51,063 nucleotides of DNA from Candidatus Aminicenantota bacterium (GCA_016933515.1 JAFGAV010000031.1:1-51063); one strand, 5' to 3'; counted from the stretch's first letter, positions 24,513-33,506 are shown. The notes: a model not told the origin generated them from the letters alone. A program made the numbers and translations.

Positions 24513-27278
24513 TCAATTCAACCGGCAAGGCGACTCATAATCACCGCTGAGCACAAAAGGTGCCCAATAATACGGATGCGAAAATCCGGATTTGATCATT
24601 TCGAGCTTGGCTCGCTTCAAGGCTTCATTTTTCGCCATCCCGCGGGTCAGATGGGAATAGAAATTCCTCATGAACACCGCCGTCGTTTCATCATTTACAT
24701 TCCACAATGTCGAGAGAACTGATTTCGCGCCGGCATAGAAAAAGGCTTTGACCAAACCCATGACGCCCTCTCCCCTGGAAAGTTTTCCTCTCCCCGTTTG
24801 ACAGGCGGAAAGCACGACCAGATCGGCTTTGAGACGGAGATCGGAGATCTCACGAACCTGTAGGTGCCCGTCTTCACGAGACTCCCTTTTCCTTGTTAAT
24901 ATCAGAGACGATCTCAGCGGATTTGTTTCGTCGATCAGGCCGTGACAAGCGAAGTGGATGATACAATAGCTTGACAGTGGCGACTGCTTGAGAAATCCCT
25001 CATCCGCCTCGTCATTGATCCTGATCGCGAACCGCCCTCTCTTCGTACTTGAGGAGATGCCCCTGATCTCCTTGAGAACTCCCGGCAATGGAGGAAAGGT
25101 GAATCCCGACTCGGCGGCGGCTTTCTGCAGTGACAACAGATATCCATCGCCTTCGGCGCCGGCATGTTCCTGGTAATCGCTTTTTCCGATCATTAAGACT
25201 TTGCCGGGGCCTGCACCCGCGGCACCAAGGCGTCTTAAAAAAGTCAGGGAAGAGAGCGAGGGCGCATAAGAAATGCTGTATCGCTCCATCAGATAAGCCG
25301 GCTCTCCATCGGCCGCAGCGTCCATCACCAGGGTTTCAAAAGGCAACCGGTTTAAAATCCCATCCGGAATCACTACAAGATTCTTCACTCCCGACAAGAA
25401 ACGCTCAGAGCCCGGGGCGAAAAGCGTGCAGAACAAGCCATGCGCCGCCGACCGCCCTTGAAATTCACTTAGATCCGGTCCGGTCAATAGTTTCAGGTAA
25501 TGACCAACCGTCTTTTCCAGCTTATCCCTGGGAGGCAGGGGAAAACATTGGATTCCGTCGGCGGTCACCAGGGCCAATAGCGAAACCGCGTCGCCTACAT
25601 AATACATCAGCAGTGCGGAATTTCCGCCCATAAGCTCCGACGCGTCGTCTACAGAAAAGCCGGCCGATTCCATGTCATCGTCTGATTCTCCTCCGACCGC
25701 AGCAGGAAGTGCAGCGGGCCGGGCATCATGTTGATCCATCAAAAAATCCAGAAGTGTTTTCGATTTCAGCCTGTCGATGATCGAGACGATCGCCTTCCCC
25801 TCTTCGTGATTGTCCGGCCGCGCCCGGTAGCTGTCGAACAAAAGACGTATCGTCCCTTCGTAAACCTCATATTTATTGAATAAATAACGATCCATGTCTT
25901 GTTCGGCCCGGATGTCGGCGGCAAGCTCTTCCAGCATGTCCACGGCTCTCAGATAGAACGACAACGCGAGGTCCCACCGTCCTTTCTGCTCGTGGCACCG
26001 CCCCAATCCGAAAAAGGCTTCCCAAAGAATGGTTTGAGGTTCGCCGGGGCGCAAGCGCCGGATTGCTTTTTTATAGTGCGCCTCCGCCAAGGCATATTCA
26101 TTCATTTTGAGATACACATTGGCCGTGTTGGCCATGACCGTGCATTTCAAATCCGTGTTGGGAATCCTCCGGCCGACATCGCTCCCCCAAAGGAAATATT
26201 TCAAAGCCAGAGGCAGTTTTCCCAACTCATAATAGAAATAGCCCAGATTGTTGAGCGCCGCCGTTTCGGCAAAACCATCCTGTCTTCGAATCGCCAGATC
26301 GAGCGCCTTTCGGTAATAAGAAGCCGCCTCATACAGCCCCCGCCTGTTGTTTTTCAGAAGGGCCAATTTCTTGGCCGCATTTCCCATCGAGATCAATACG
26401 GCGGTTTTCAAGCCTTCGTCTCTTGTCCTCAAAGCGATCTTGCCCAATTCTCTCAGTGAACGGTCAAAATCGCCCATCTCGTAGTGAATCAATGCGATGT
26501 TATGATCGCATTCGGCCACGTCCTCCTCGGCCCCCAATCGAAGATAGAGGTCCCTGGCCTCGTCGAACAGGACGTAAGCATCATGATACCTGCCGGTTTT
26601 GAGATAAAAATAGGCGATGTTGAAGGCGCTGTGAGATTTTTCTCTCGGGAAGTTGTTTCTGTCGGAGAGGTCATAAGCCCTTTTGTTCGCCCGGTAAAAC
26701 CCGTCCCAGTCCATTCGGTAGTAGCGAACGATACTCAACTGCCTCAGGCATTTCGCTTCATGTCCGGCGCTTTTAATTCTTCGCGAAATGTCGATGGCCT
26801 GGAGAAAGCATCTTTCCGAGGAATCAATATCCATTTGATCCCGAAAAGTCTTGCCTGACTTATACAAGGCGTGTATGTCCAGAGCCCCTTTGCAAAATTG
26901 GCTCAGCGCCGCCCAATGATTGGTTTGGGCGATGTTCAGTGCCTCGGCGAAGTGTTTTGCCGACTTATCGATCTTCCCTTCTTCCCAGAAAAGCGCCCCC
27001 AGGGACATGAGACATTCGGCTGCGTCGGCGTTGTTGTGATCCGTCCTGGCCATCAGAAGGAGGATGGAGTAGTTTCTGATGGCCTCATCCGTCAAACCGG
27101 CTTCTTTTTTCCGGCGCGCCTCAGCCATCGGTGCCGGGTCATAATCGCCCGCGGCAAGACCTGCGTGCGCGCGGCCGCCGAAAAAGGTGCAGACCGAACC
27201 GACGAAAAAACAGCTGAACAGCGCGCGCGCCGGCGCCCGAACATTCCCTCTTTTCAAATTCCTAACCCCGGCTTTCAA
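24513..27278 (-). CDS. Exported TPR-CHAT protein (caspase-like domain with tetratricopeptide repeats)
   Basis: This 921-residue protein has an N-terminal signal (LFSCFFVGSVCTFF, likely cut after AHA), then about ten tetratricopeptide repeats (residues about 50-480) with the GALFWEEGKIDKSAKHFAEAL pattern. The last 300 residues are a CHAT domain with the clan CD dyad His779 (IIHFACHG) and Cys826 (VVLSACQTG), and the closing segment GAKSVLSTLWNVND. The dyad is intact, so it may be an active protease controlled by the repeats. The start is TTG at 27276-27278 and lacks a strong ribosome site. Its codons are less GC-rich than those of its neighbours. Unlike Csx29-type TPR-CHAT proteins it is exported and has no CRISPR genes beside it. 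Confidence 0.9.
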   Translation of the reverse strand: MKAGVRNLKRGNVRAPARALFSCFFVGSVCTFFGGRAHAGLAAGDYDPAPMAEARRKKEAGLTDEAIRNYSILLLMARTDHNNADAAECLMSLGALFWEEGKIDKSAKHFAEALNIAQTNHWAALSQFCKGALDIHALYKSGKTFRDQMDIDSSERCFLQAIDISRRIKSAGHEAKCLRQLSIVRYYRMDWDGFYRANKRAYDLSDRNNFPREKSHSAFNIAYFYLKTGRYHDAYVLFDEARDLYLRLGAEEDVAECDHNIALIHYEMGDFDRSLRELGKIALRTRDEGLKTAVLISMGNAAKKLALLKNNRRGLYEAASYYRKALDLAIRRQDGFAETAALNNLGYFYYELGKLPLALKYFLWGSDVGRRIPNTDLKCTVMANTANVYLKMNEYALAEAHYKKAIRRLRPGEPQTILWEAFFGLGRCHEQKGRWDLALSFYLRAVDMLEELAADIRAEQDMDRYLFNKYEVYEGTIRLLFDSYRARPDNHEEGKAIVSIIDRLKSKTLLDFLMDQHDARPAALPAAVGGESDDDMESAGFSVDDASELMGGNSALLMYYVGDAVSLLALVTADGIQCFPLPPRDKLEKTVGHYLKLLTGPDLSEFQGRSAAHGLFCTLFAPGSERFLSGVKNLVVIPDGILNRLPFETLVMDAAADGEPAYLMERYSISYAPSLSSLTFLRRLGAAGAGPGKVLMIGKSDYQEHAGAEGDGYLLSLQKAAAESGFTFPPLPGVLKEIRGISSSTKRGRFAIRINDEADEGFLKQSPLSSYCIIHFACHGLIDETNPLRSSLILTRKRESREDGHLQVREISDLRLKADLVVLSACQTGRGKLSRGEGVMGLVKAFFYAGAKSVLSTLWNVNDETTAVFMRNFYSHLTRGMAKNEALKRAKLEMIKSGFSHPYYWAPFVLSGDYESPCRLN

Positions 27279-27468
27279 GGAGCCCGGCTTTTTCGATCAA
27301 GAAATACATGACGCCCGGCGCCTTGTTTTGCGCTCAGATGAAGAATTTGTCGTAAGAGAGGGAAATAATTTGAATGTGCGAGGGTCCCGACGGCCCGGCC
27401 GTTGAGGGCGCGCCGCCGGGCGGCAACATCGACCGCGTATGTTTCGAGAGTCGAGTCGGGGAAACGGC

Positions 27469-29049
27469 TCAGCCTGTCAATTCCCTCTGCTTTTTCTTTC
27501 CCTCGAAAGTTCTCGGAACGGGAACCTCCTCCCCCGTCTCCGGGTCCCTCCCCGTCCAGTACATGCACGTCGAGAGGGTCATGGGCGTGGGGGTGAAAAT
27601 CTGGACACCCTCGACGGGCCTCTCGCCGCCGGCCTCGAGGCGGCGGACCTCGGCGGCCAGCTCGCGGGCTTCCCTGTCGCCCGTGCCGGGGTGGGCGACC
27701 ATGAAGTAGTATTTCAGGTGCTGTTTCTTCTTGCCGCTCGCCTTCTTGAACAGCGCCTGAAACTCAGCCAGGGCCTGTTTCCCGCCTCCCTTGTTCATGA
27801 GCCGCAGCACCTTGTCCGAAACGTGCTCGGGCGCGATCTTGAGCAGGCCGGAGACGTGGTGGCGGGCGAGCTCCTCGATGTATTCCGGGCTCTCGAGGGC
27901 CAGGTCGTAGCGGATGCCGCTCCGGACGAAGGCCTTCTTGACGCCCGCGACCTCACGCACGCGGCGCATGAGACGGATGAGGCGGCCGTGGCTTCGGTCG
28001 AGCTTCGGGCAGGCGAGGCAGTCGTCCCGGCGGCAGGTCGCGCGGCGCGGGCAGTCCATGCCGTACATGTTGGCCGTCGGTCCGCCCAGATCGTCCACAT
28101 AGCCCTTGAACTCGGGATGGCGGGCCAGGCGCCTCACCTCCTCGAGAATCGACTCCTCGCTGCGGCTCACGATGCGGTCGCCCTGATGGAGCGCCAGAGC
28201 GCAGAACGAGCAGCCGCCCACGCAGCCGCGGTGGGTGACCACCGAAAAGCGTCCCATCTCGAGGCCCGGGTGCTCGGCCGGAATGCGCCGCGTGTAGGGC
28301 AGGCCGTAAATCCTGTCCAGGTCCTCGGTCGTGTAGTCGGGCGCGGGATGCTGGAGGACCCAGCGCCCGGCGTGCTTCTGGGCCAGGGAAGCGCGGTTCG
28401 AGAAAAGCTTCTGGGCCTCGCCGAATTTTTCCTTCGAGGCGCTCACATCTTCGTATGAGGGAATCTCCCTGAATCCGGGCGGAAGGTCGGGCCGGACGAC
28501 GCACGTCCCGGCGATGCCGTCCAGATCTTCTCCTCTCTCAAGCCTCCGGGCGATCTCAACGGCCTGGAGCTCGCCCGGGCCGTAAACGAGTATGTCGGCC
28601 CGCGAATCGAGGAGCAGGCTGCGGCGGACGCGATCCTCCCAGTAGTCGTAGTGGGCGAAGCGCCGGAGCGAGGCCTCGACCCCGCCGAGCACGGTCACGG
28701 CGCCGGGGAAGAGGCGGCGCACGATGTTGGCGTAAACGAGGACGGCCCGGTCGGGAACGCCCGAAGCGTGGGGGGCGTGGGGATCCCGGCTCCGGAGGCG
28801 CTTGAGGGGGGTGTAGTTCTGGAGCATGCTGTCGATCGCTCCCGAGGTGAGGCCGAAAAACAGGCGCGGCCGTCCGAGCCGGGCAAAGTCCGCGTCGCGC
28901 CGCCGGTCGGGCCGGCCGATGACGCCGACTTTATATCCCTCGGCGTCGAGCACGCGGGCGATGACGCCAACGCCCGAAAGGGGGTGGTCGGCGTAGGGCT
29001 CGCCGCTTATGAGGATGACGTCGAAGCCCGAGCCTTTTTCTGAGATCAT
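27469..29049 (-). CDS. ygiQ: YgiQ family (UPF0313) radical SAM protein
   Basis: This 526-residue protein has a B12-binding-like N-terminal domain (VILISGEPYADHPLSGVGVIARVLDAEGYKVG) and a radical SAM domain. The iron-sulfur cysteines are in RGCVGGCSFCAL (CxxxCxxC). A second Cys-rich stretch (DCPRRATCRRDDCLACPK) may hold another metal site, as in other YgiQ proteins. The C-terminal part has IAPEHVS and FTPTPMTLSTCMYWTG. The family is widespread and conserved but its reaction is not established. The start ATG lacks a good ribosome site, and TATGAT lies 13 bases upstream, so the leader is short. Confidence 0.92.
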   Translation of the reverse strand: MISEKGSGFDVILISGEPYADHPLSGVGVIARVLDAEGYKVGVIGRPDRRRDADFARLGRPRLFFGLTSGAIDSMLQNYTPLKRLRSRDPHAPHASGVPDRAVLVYANIVRRLFPGAVTVLGGVEASLRRFAHYDYWEDRVRRSLLLDSRADILVYGPGELQAVEIARRLERGEDLDGIAGTCVVRPDLPPGFREIPSYEDVSASKEKFGEAQKLFSNRASLAQKHAGRWVLQHPAPDYTTEDLDRIYGLPYTRRIPAEHPGLEMGRFSVVTHRGCVGGCSFCALALHQGDRIVSRSEESILEEVRRLARHPEFKGYVDDLGGPTANMYGMDCPRRATCRRDDCLACPKLDRSHGRLIRLMRRVREVAGVKKAFVRSGIRYDLALESPEYIEELARHHVSGLLKIAPEHVSDKVLRLMNKGGGKQALAEFQALFKKASGKKKQHLKYYFMVAHPGTGDREARELAAEVRRLEAGGERPVEGVQIFTPTPMTLSTCMYWTGRDPETGEEVPVPRTFEGKKKQRELTG

Positions 29050-29177
29050 GCGAAACCGCTTTCATCATACCAAAAAGTCCGCTCGCCCGGCACGCCGTTC
29101 GATGCTCCACGTCTGTCAGACAACGTCTCACTGTGATTGCGCTCCGGGCAATCAAGCATGCTGTCCCCACGCCGTCC

Positions 29178-29330
29178 AATAAGGGGACACATGGCCAAGA
29201 AGCGAATCCGAAGCCTCACGGCACGGGATCACGTCCCGGGGCGCTCAGGCAGGCCCTCTCCTCCGGATATCTCGGCCCATAGAAGACAGAAGAGAATAAA
29301 TAGGGTGAATGGGTATTGTGTCCCCCTATT
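29178..29330. mobile_element. Small inverted-repeat (MITE-like) element, 153 bp
   Basis: AATAAGGGGACACA (29178-29191) and TGTGTCCCCCTATT (29317-29330) form a 14-bp terminal inverted repeat with one mismatch. The GGGGACAC ends look like those flanking IS200/REP-type transposase remnants, but no transposase is recognisable inside. A further TGTCCCC (29162-29168) lies just outside. The element ends 20 bases before the EamA transporter start codon and could contribute to its promoter. Confidence 0.55.
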
Positions 29331-29350
29331 AATTTCTATAAAACAAAGCC

Positions 29351-30214
29351 ATGCCGGAATCCCGATCGCCAGGAAGCGCGCCCCGGGCGGCCCTCGCCGC
29401 GGGCGTGCTGTGCATCGGCTTTTCCGCGCTGTTCGTCCGCTGGGCCGCCGTGCCGGGCGTCGTCTCGGCCTTCTACCGCGTTCTCATCGCTTCGGCCGGG
29501 CTGCTCGTCCTGTGGCTTGTCCGCGGCGCCGGGCTTCCCGACGGCCGCACGCTCCGGCTCGCCGTCCTGGCCGGAGTTTTTTTCGGCGTGGACCTCGCCC
29601 TCTGGAACAGCGCCGTCATGGCGACCAACGTCGCCAACGCCACGGTCCTGGCCTATCTCGCCCCCGTATGGGTGGGCCTCGCGGCGCTCGTCCTTTTCAA
29701 GGAAAAACTGAAAAAAGCCTACTGGCCGGGCATGGCCCTGGCGCTGCTGGGGATGATCGTCATCCTGGGTCTAAAAAATCCGGCCGATCTCCGCGTCGGC
29801 CGGGGCGAAATCCTGGCCGTCGCCGCGAGCTTCTTCTACGCCGGCTACCTGCTCACCGCCCAGGAAGCCCGGCGCCGCACGGACACCCTGCCGTTCACGA
29901 CGGTCTCGGTATCCGTCAGCGCCGTCCTTCTTTTTCTCGTTTCGCTTCTCAGGAACGAAACCCTCTCCGGCTTCGGCCGGCAGACCTGGCTGGCCTTGCT
30001 CGGCGCGGGATTGATTTCGCACCTCGGAGGCTGGCTGGCCATCAACTACGCCCTCGGCCACATGCGGGCCTCGGTCGTCTCGGTCACCCTGCTCAACCAG
30101 CCGGTGGTCACGGCCCTGGCCGCCTGGCCGCTCCTCGGCGAGCCGCTCGGCCTCGCCCAGGTCGCCGGCGGAGTCCTGATCCTGGCCGGTGTTTTTATCG
30201 TTCACAGATCCTAG
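29351..30214 (+). CDS. EamA/DMT family membrane transporter
   Basis: This 287-residue protein has ten predicted membrane helices in two EamA halves. Typical segments are GFSALFVRWAAVPGVVSAFYRVLIA, ANATVLAYLAPVWVGLAALVLFKEKL and, in the second half, MRASVVSVTLLNQPVVTALAAWPLLGEPLG. Family members export amino acids, metabolites or drugs; the substrate is unknown. There is no ribosome site before the ATG. TATAAA (29337-29342) ends 8 bases upstream of it, so a leaderless transcript is possible, starting just outside the small mobile element. Confidence 0.92.
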   Translation: MPESRSPGSAPRAALAAGVLCIGFSALFVRWAAVPGVVSAFYRVLIASAGLLVLWLVRGAGLPDGRTLRLAVLAGVFFGVDLALWNSAVMATNVANATVLAYLAPVWVGLAALVLFKEKLKKAYWPGMALALLGMIVILGLKNPADLRVGRGEILAVAASFFYAGYLLTAQEARRRTDTLPFTTVSVSVSAVLLFLVSLLRNETLSGFGRQTWLALLGAGLISHLGGWLAINYALGHMRASVVSVTLLNQPVVTALAAWPLLGEPLGLAQVAGGVLILAGVFIVHRS

Positions 30215-30360
30215 ACGCACGGGGAACGGGACGGCCGCAAGATCTCATCGTCCGGAGCCGCGCCCGAACGGACGGCCGGAATCGAATACGCCGGACCGCT
30301 GCGGTTCGCCCCGGCGAAAAGAAAATGCCTCTGTCCTGCGGTCTTTGTTCTCGGGCGGAA

Positions 30361-30906
30361 TCAGAAAAATCTTTTGGCCAATCCCAGCAAGTCGTCGATG
30401 GGCGATTTCTCGCCGTCGGCGTCGAGCAGCCCGAGGAGAGAGCCGAGGGTCGAGGACGAGCGGCCGCCCATGAGCTGTTCCAAGAGGCCGGACTGTCCGC
30501 CCTGCTTCCGCAGCGCCCCCATGACCAGGCCGGCGACGAGCGGCAGGATCTTCTTCAGGATGTCCGGGCTCAGACCCGTTTTCTCCGCCGTCCGGCTCGC
30601 CAGGGCGCGGCTCGTCTTTTTCTTCCTCAACAAATGGCCCAAGATGCCGTTTCCGTCTTCGACGGCGTTCTCGGACGTCAGGGCCCCGGGATCATCCAGG
30701 TATCGTTGATGATTTCCCGTGTTCAGCGCCTCCAGAAGTTTTTCCAGGCCCTTTTTTTTCTGGACGTTCTTCTTGACGCCGTTTGTCAGGGCGGGGATGT
30801 ATTGCCTGACGACTTCGGCCATTGTGTCCTCGCTGACGCCGAACTTGCGCGACATCTCGGAAAGCGGGGATGCGTTGCCGCCCATGATGGCTTCCATCAA
30901 ATTCAT
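30361..30906 (-). CDS. DUF937 (YidB-like) protein
   Basis: This 181-residue protein starts NLMEAIMGGNASPLSEMSRKFGVSEDT and shows the paired helical modules of DUF937: an N-terminal repeat ending with YIPALTNGVKKN, and a second ending in ILKKILPLVAGLVMGALRKQG. No signal peptide is present. The function is unknown; related YidB/DUF937 proteins are sometimes linked to stress or metal stores. GGAG lies 7 bases before the ATG at 30906. Its own promoter is visible upstream. Confidence 0.85.
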   Translation of the reverse strand: MNLMEAIMGGNASPLSEMSRKFGVSEDTMAEVVRQYIPALTNGVKKNVQKKKGLEKLLEALNTGNHQRYLDDPGALTSENAVEDGNGILGHLLRKKKTSRALASRTAEKTGLSPDILKKILPLVAGLVMGALRKQGGQSGLLEQLMGGRSSSTLGSLLGLLDADGEKSPIDDLLGLAKRFF

Positions 30907-30957
30907 TTCCGTCTCCTTCACAGTCGAATCGAGGAAGTTGAAACTTCTCGTGCGCTT

Positions 30958-30986
30958 ATTATAAACCCCGGCGCACTAAAGAACAA
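30958..30986 (-). promoter_or_regulatory. Sigma70-type promoter of the DUF937 gene
   Basis: On the minus strand TTGTTC (30981-30986), a 17-base spacer and a perfect TATAAT (30958-30963) precede the DUF937 start by about 52 bases. The leader contains GAAGTT and AACTTC around 30932-30947, which can pair. Confidence 0.6.
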
Positions 30987-31110
30987 AAGAATAAAGCGCG
31001 CTTTTTCCCCGCTGCCCGCCCTCCGCTTTCCTTCCGCGGCGGGCGGAGAATTCTTCATCCCCGGGTGACGGGATCTCTTTTCAGAAGGTCCTGCCGGGCC
31101 GGACCCGAAT

Positions 31111-31144
31111 AAAAAAGGGGAGGAGGGCTCGGGCCCTCCTCCCC
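31111..31144 (-). terminator. Strong intrinsic terminator of the sigma/anti-sigma/DUF4097 operon
   Basis: Read on the minus strand, GGGGAGGAGGGC (complement of 31133-31144) pairs perfectly over 12 bp with GCCCTCCTCCCC (complement of 31117-31128) around a 4-base loop, followed by six T (31111-31116). It lies about 60 bases beyond the DUF4097 stop. Confidence 0.92.
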
Positions 31145-31201
31145 GGTTCTTTCGTTCGGGGCGGCGTCAGCCGGCCGGTCGCTTCGGCCGGCGGCCGGAA
31201 T

Positions 31202-32182
31202 TCATTTCTTTTTCAGCCTGATCTCGCCGCTGAAGGTCTTGCAGGTGACGTCGGCTCCGCCGCCGTTCACCTCGCCGCTGATGTCCTGCCTGTCGCTCTT
31301 GATCTTGCCCTGGAGTTCGACGATGGCCTTGAAGTCCGAGGTGATGTCGCCGCTGAAAGTCTTGCAGCTGAAATCGAACGCGGCGTTTTCGGGAAGGACA
31401 AGGGTGACGTCTCCGCTGTGGCTCTCGAAATTGTAAGCGCCGTCCGGGTTGAGCGTCCCCTCAAAAAGGACGTCTCCGCTCAGGACGTTGACCTCAACGG
31501 TCTTGGAGGCGGCGAGGCCCCGGAGCTTCACGTCGCCCGAAACGGTCTTGGCCCCGACCGAGCCCGCGGCCTTCGAGACTTCGATGTCGCCCGAAACGGT
31601 CTTGGCCTTGAAATCGCCCGCGATGTCGGCAAGGACGATGTCGCCGCTCACCGCAACGAACGTCCCGCCGCGCCTCATCTTCGACGCCGCGATGTCGCCC
31701 GAGACCGTCTCGAGCTTCGCCCGGCCGCCGAGGTTCTCGGCCCGGACGTCGCCGCTGACGTTCTTGACTTCGACCTCGGCCCCGGCCGGGACGGTCAGGA
31801 CGTAATTCACGGACACGTTGCTGTCCTTGAAGACGTTCCGGCCCTCAGGGTACCTGGTCCGGATCTCCAGGCGTCCGTTCGTGCGGTTCGCCTCGATTTT
31901 CACCTGTCCGGCGTTCTCCTTGGCTTTTTCAACCGAGGCGGCCTTGGAGATTTTGAGGGCGTCGATGAACACCTCGTTCTTGCTCCAGGTCAAAACCTTG
32001 ACCTCGCCCGAGATGTTGGCCAGGTAGACCCGCCCGTCGGCGGCCAGGTTTTCCGTCTTCTGGAATTTTTCTTCGTACTTCGCCTTGCCTTCCCGATCGC
32101 CGAGGCTCGCCCCGGCGGAAACGGCGGCCAGGGCCAGCAGGGCGGTGACGGCCAGGAGCGATGTCGCTTTCTTGAGTCTCAT
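31202..32182 (-). CDS. Exported DUF4097 beta-strand repeat protein
   Basis: The 326-residue protein has a signal peptide (LLAVTALLALAAVSAGA) and then many short repeats of the VSGDV/VSGDI type (NVSGDVRAE, TVSGDIAAS, AVSGDIVLA, TVSGDIEVS, TVSGDVKLR, CKTFSGDIT, CKTFSGEIR). This gives the right-handed beta-helix-like solenoid of DUF4097 proteins. Two cysteines near the end could pair. A periplasmic or surface binding or structural role is likely; no enzymatic motif is seen. AAAGGAG 8 bases before the ATG at 32182 sets the start. It is the last gene of the sigma-factor operon, so it may be a regulated target. Confidence 0.9.
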   Translation of the reverse strand: MRLKKATSLLAVTALLALAAVSAGASLGDREGKAKYEEKFQKTENLAADGRVYLANISGEVKVLTWSKNEVFIDALKISKAASVEKAKENAGQVKIEANRTNGRLEIRTRYPEGRNVFKDSNVSVNYVLTVPAGAEVEVKNVSGDVRAENLGGRAKLETVSGDIAASKMRRGGTFVAVSGDIVLADIAGDFKAKTVSGDIEVSKAAGSVGAKTVSGDVKLRGLAASKTVEVNVLSGDVLFEGTLNPDGAYNFESHSGDVTLVLPENAAFDFSCKTFSGDITSDFKAIVELQGKIKSDRQDISGEVNGGGADVTCKTFSGEIRLKKK

Positions 32183-32214
32183 TTTTGTTCTCCTTTCGTT
32201 CATGTTGATATTTT

Positions 32215-32919
32215 TTAAAGCGCGACAGAGGCTTTGCTTTCGGGCGCGGCCGTTTTCTGGGCCGCAGCCCAGGCGGTCAGGACCTGAACCTTTTCGCCGT
32301 AGGAGGCCAGGAGCGCGTTCCGGGCCCTGAGGTCGCGCGGGTCGCTCCGAACGGCCTGACGGCAGGCCTCGATCGAAGCGTCCACGATCCCGATGTTGGC
32401 GGCGAAGACCGCGGCCGTTTCGCGATCGAGGCTTCCGCTCTGGGACTCGACAGCCTCGCGCAGGGCCCGGATCGCCTCATGGTAGTGCCACTCGGCCTCG
32501 TTAAGCTTGTCCAGCGTCTTCCGGCTGAGCGCCGCTTTCTCGGCCTCGAGCGGGGAAAGGCCGGGCTTCCAGGGCTGGAAGACCACCAAACCCGCGGCGA
32601 CGACGAGAAGCGCCGCCGTCGAGGCCAAAGCGAAGCGGAATCCGAAGCGCGGCCGCGCCGGCGCGCGAACGAGGCCGGGCCCCGCCGCCGCGGCCGCCCG
32701 CCGCTCCCGGAGCTCCGCCCTGATTTTGAACCACACCTTGTCGGGCGGGTCGAGAGGCGCCAGGTTTTTCGCTTGTCCGGCGATCTCCCTGAGGTCGTCC
32801 AAGAGGGCGCGGCAATCGGCGCAGCTCGCGAGATGGTTTTCGAGGGCGGACAGGCGTTCGGCGTCGAGCGTTCCCTCCAGATAGGCGCTTATGTTTTTCC
32901 GAGCGACACGGCATTTCAT
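32215..32919 (-). CDS. Anti-sigma factor with a zinc-finger (zf-HC2) domain
   Basis: This 234-residue protein starts with a ZAS-type zinc domain: Cys near the N-terminus, then HLASCADC (His-x3-Cys-x2-Cys), the fold that clamps ECF sigma factors. One membrane helix follows (FALASTAALLVVAAGLVVF, about residues 100-118), then a periplasmic helical tail. It should hold its partner sigma factor inactive until a signal is sensed or zinc is lost. The ATG at 32919 has AAGGAG 8 bases upstream, inside the end of the sigma gene, so translation is coupled. Confidence 0.92.
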   Translation of the reverse strand: MKCRVARKNISAYLEGTLDAERLSALENHLASCADCRALLDDLREIAGQAKNLAPLDPPDKVWFKIRAELRERRAAAAAGPGLVRAPARPRFGFRFALASTAALLVVAAGLVVFQPWKPGLSPLEAEKAALSRKTLDKLNEAEWHYHEAIRALREAVESQSGSLDRETAAVFAANIGIVDASIEACRQAVRSDPRDLRARNALLASYGEKVQVLTAWAAAQKTAAPESKASVAL

Positions 32920-32924
32920 GGTCG

Positions 32925-33506
32925 TCACTCCTTGCTTTTTCCGCTCGCCAAGGCTCCGGTTCTCAGGAGGCGGTTCCGGAGCCTCATCCGGGCCTTAAAA
33001 AGATGGGATTTCGTCGTCCCCGTGGACAGGCCGAGCATGGACGAGATCTCCTCGTGCTTGAAGCCCTGCACGTCGTGAAGAAGAAACACGCTTTTCAGGC
33101 GCGCCGGGAGCTCCCGGATGGCGTCCTCGAGCGGGCGCCGCAGGTCTCCGCCGTCCGCGCCCACGGCGGGCGCGGCCAGCACGTCCTCGACGTCGCCGAG
33201 CGGGACTGCGGCCCGTCTCTCATGCCGGCTGGCGCGCAGCTGGCTGAGCGAGGCGTTGATCGTGATCCGGTAAAGCCAGGCCGAGAAGGTCGCCGGGTTG
33301 TTGACCTCGCCCAAGCGGGTGAACACCCTCAGAAAAACCTCCTGGAGTACGTCCTCGGCCGCCGAGGCGTTGCCCGTATACCGGCAGGCCAGGCTGAAAA
33401 GCGGGCGCTTGAAGCGGCGGTAAATTGCTTCCAAGGCCCGTTCGTCTCCCTCGGCCCCCTGTCGGATAAGATCCGCAAGTTGAGCGTTTTCTTTTGATTC
33501 CGTCAT
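32925..33506 (-). CDS. ECF-family RNA polymerase sigma factor
   Basis: The 193-residue protein has region 2 (ALEAIYRRFKRPLFSLACRYTG, then AEDVLQEVFLRVF, the -10 binding helix) and region 4 (IRELPARLKSVFLLHDVQGFKHEEISSMLGLSTGTTKSHLFKAR), with the -35-binding helix-turn-helix. The start is set at the ATG at 33506, because an upstream in-frame ATG would add 30 residues unlike the family. Its TGA is 5 bases before the anti-sigma ATG. A TGGCCA-N17-GATAAT promoter can be read about 50 bases upstream. ECF factors usually also transcribe their own operon. Confidence 0.94.
   Translation of the reverse strand: MTESKENAQLADLIRQGAEGDERALEAIYRRFKRPLFSLACRYTGNASAAEDVLQEVFLRVFTRLGEVNNPATFSAWLYRITINASLSQLRASRHERRAAVPLGDVEDVLAAPAVGADGGDLRRPLEDAIRELPARLKSVFLLHDVQGFKHEEISSMLGLSTGTTKSHLFKARMRLRNRLLRTGALASGKSKE

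Noticed and set aside
24130..27278. CRISPR type III-E link for the TPR-CHAT gene
   Set aside because: No repeats, spacers or cas genes are in the window, and the protein has a secretion signal.
29191..29330. Possible REP-type transposase remnant inside the small element
   Set aside because: A short frame beginning MAKKRI has no conserved transposase motif (no HUH or catalytic Tyr context).
29137..31068. 643-codon open frame covering the repeat element and transporter
   Set aside because: Out of frame with the ten-helix transporter and with DUF937 on the other strand; no domain and no ribosome site.
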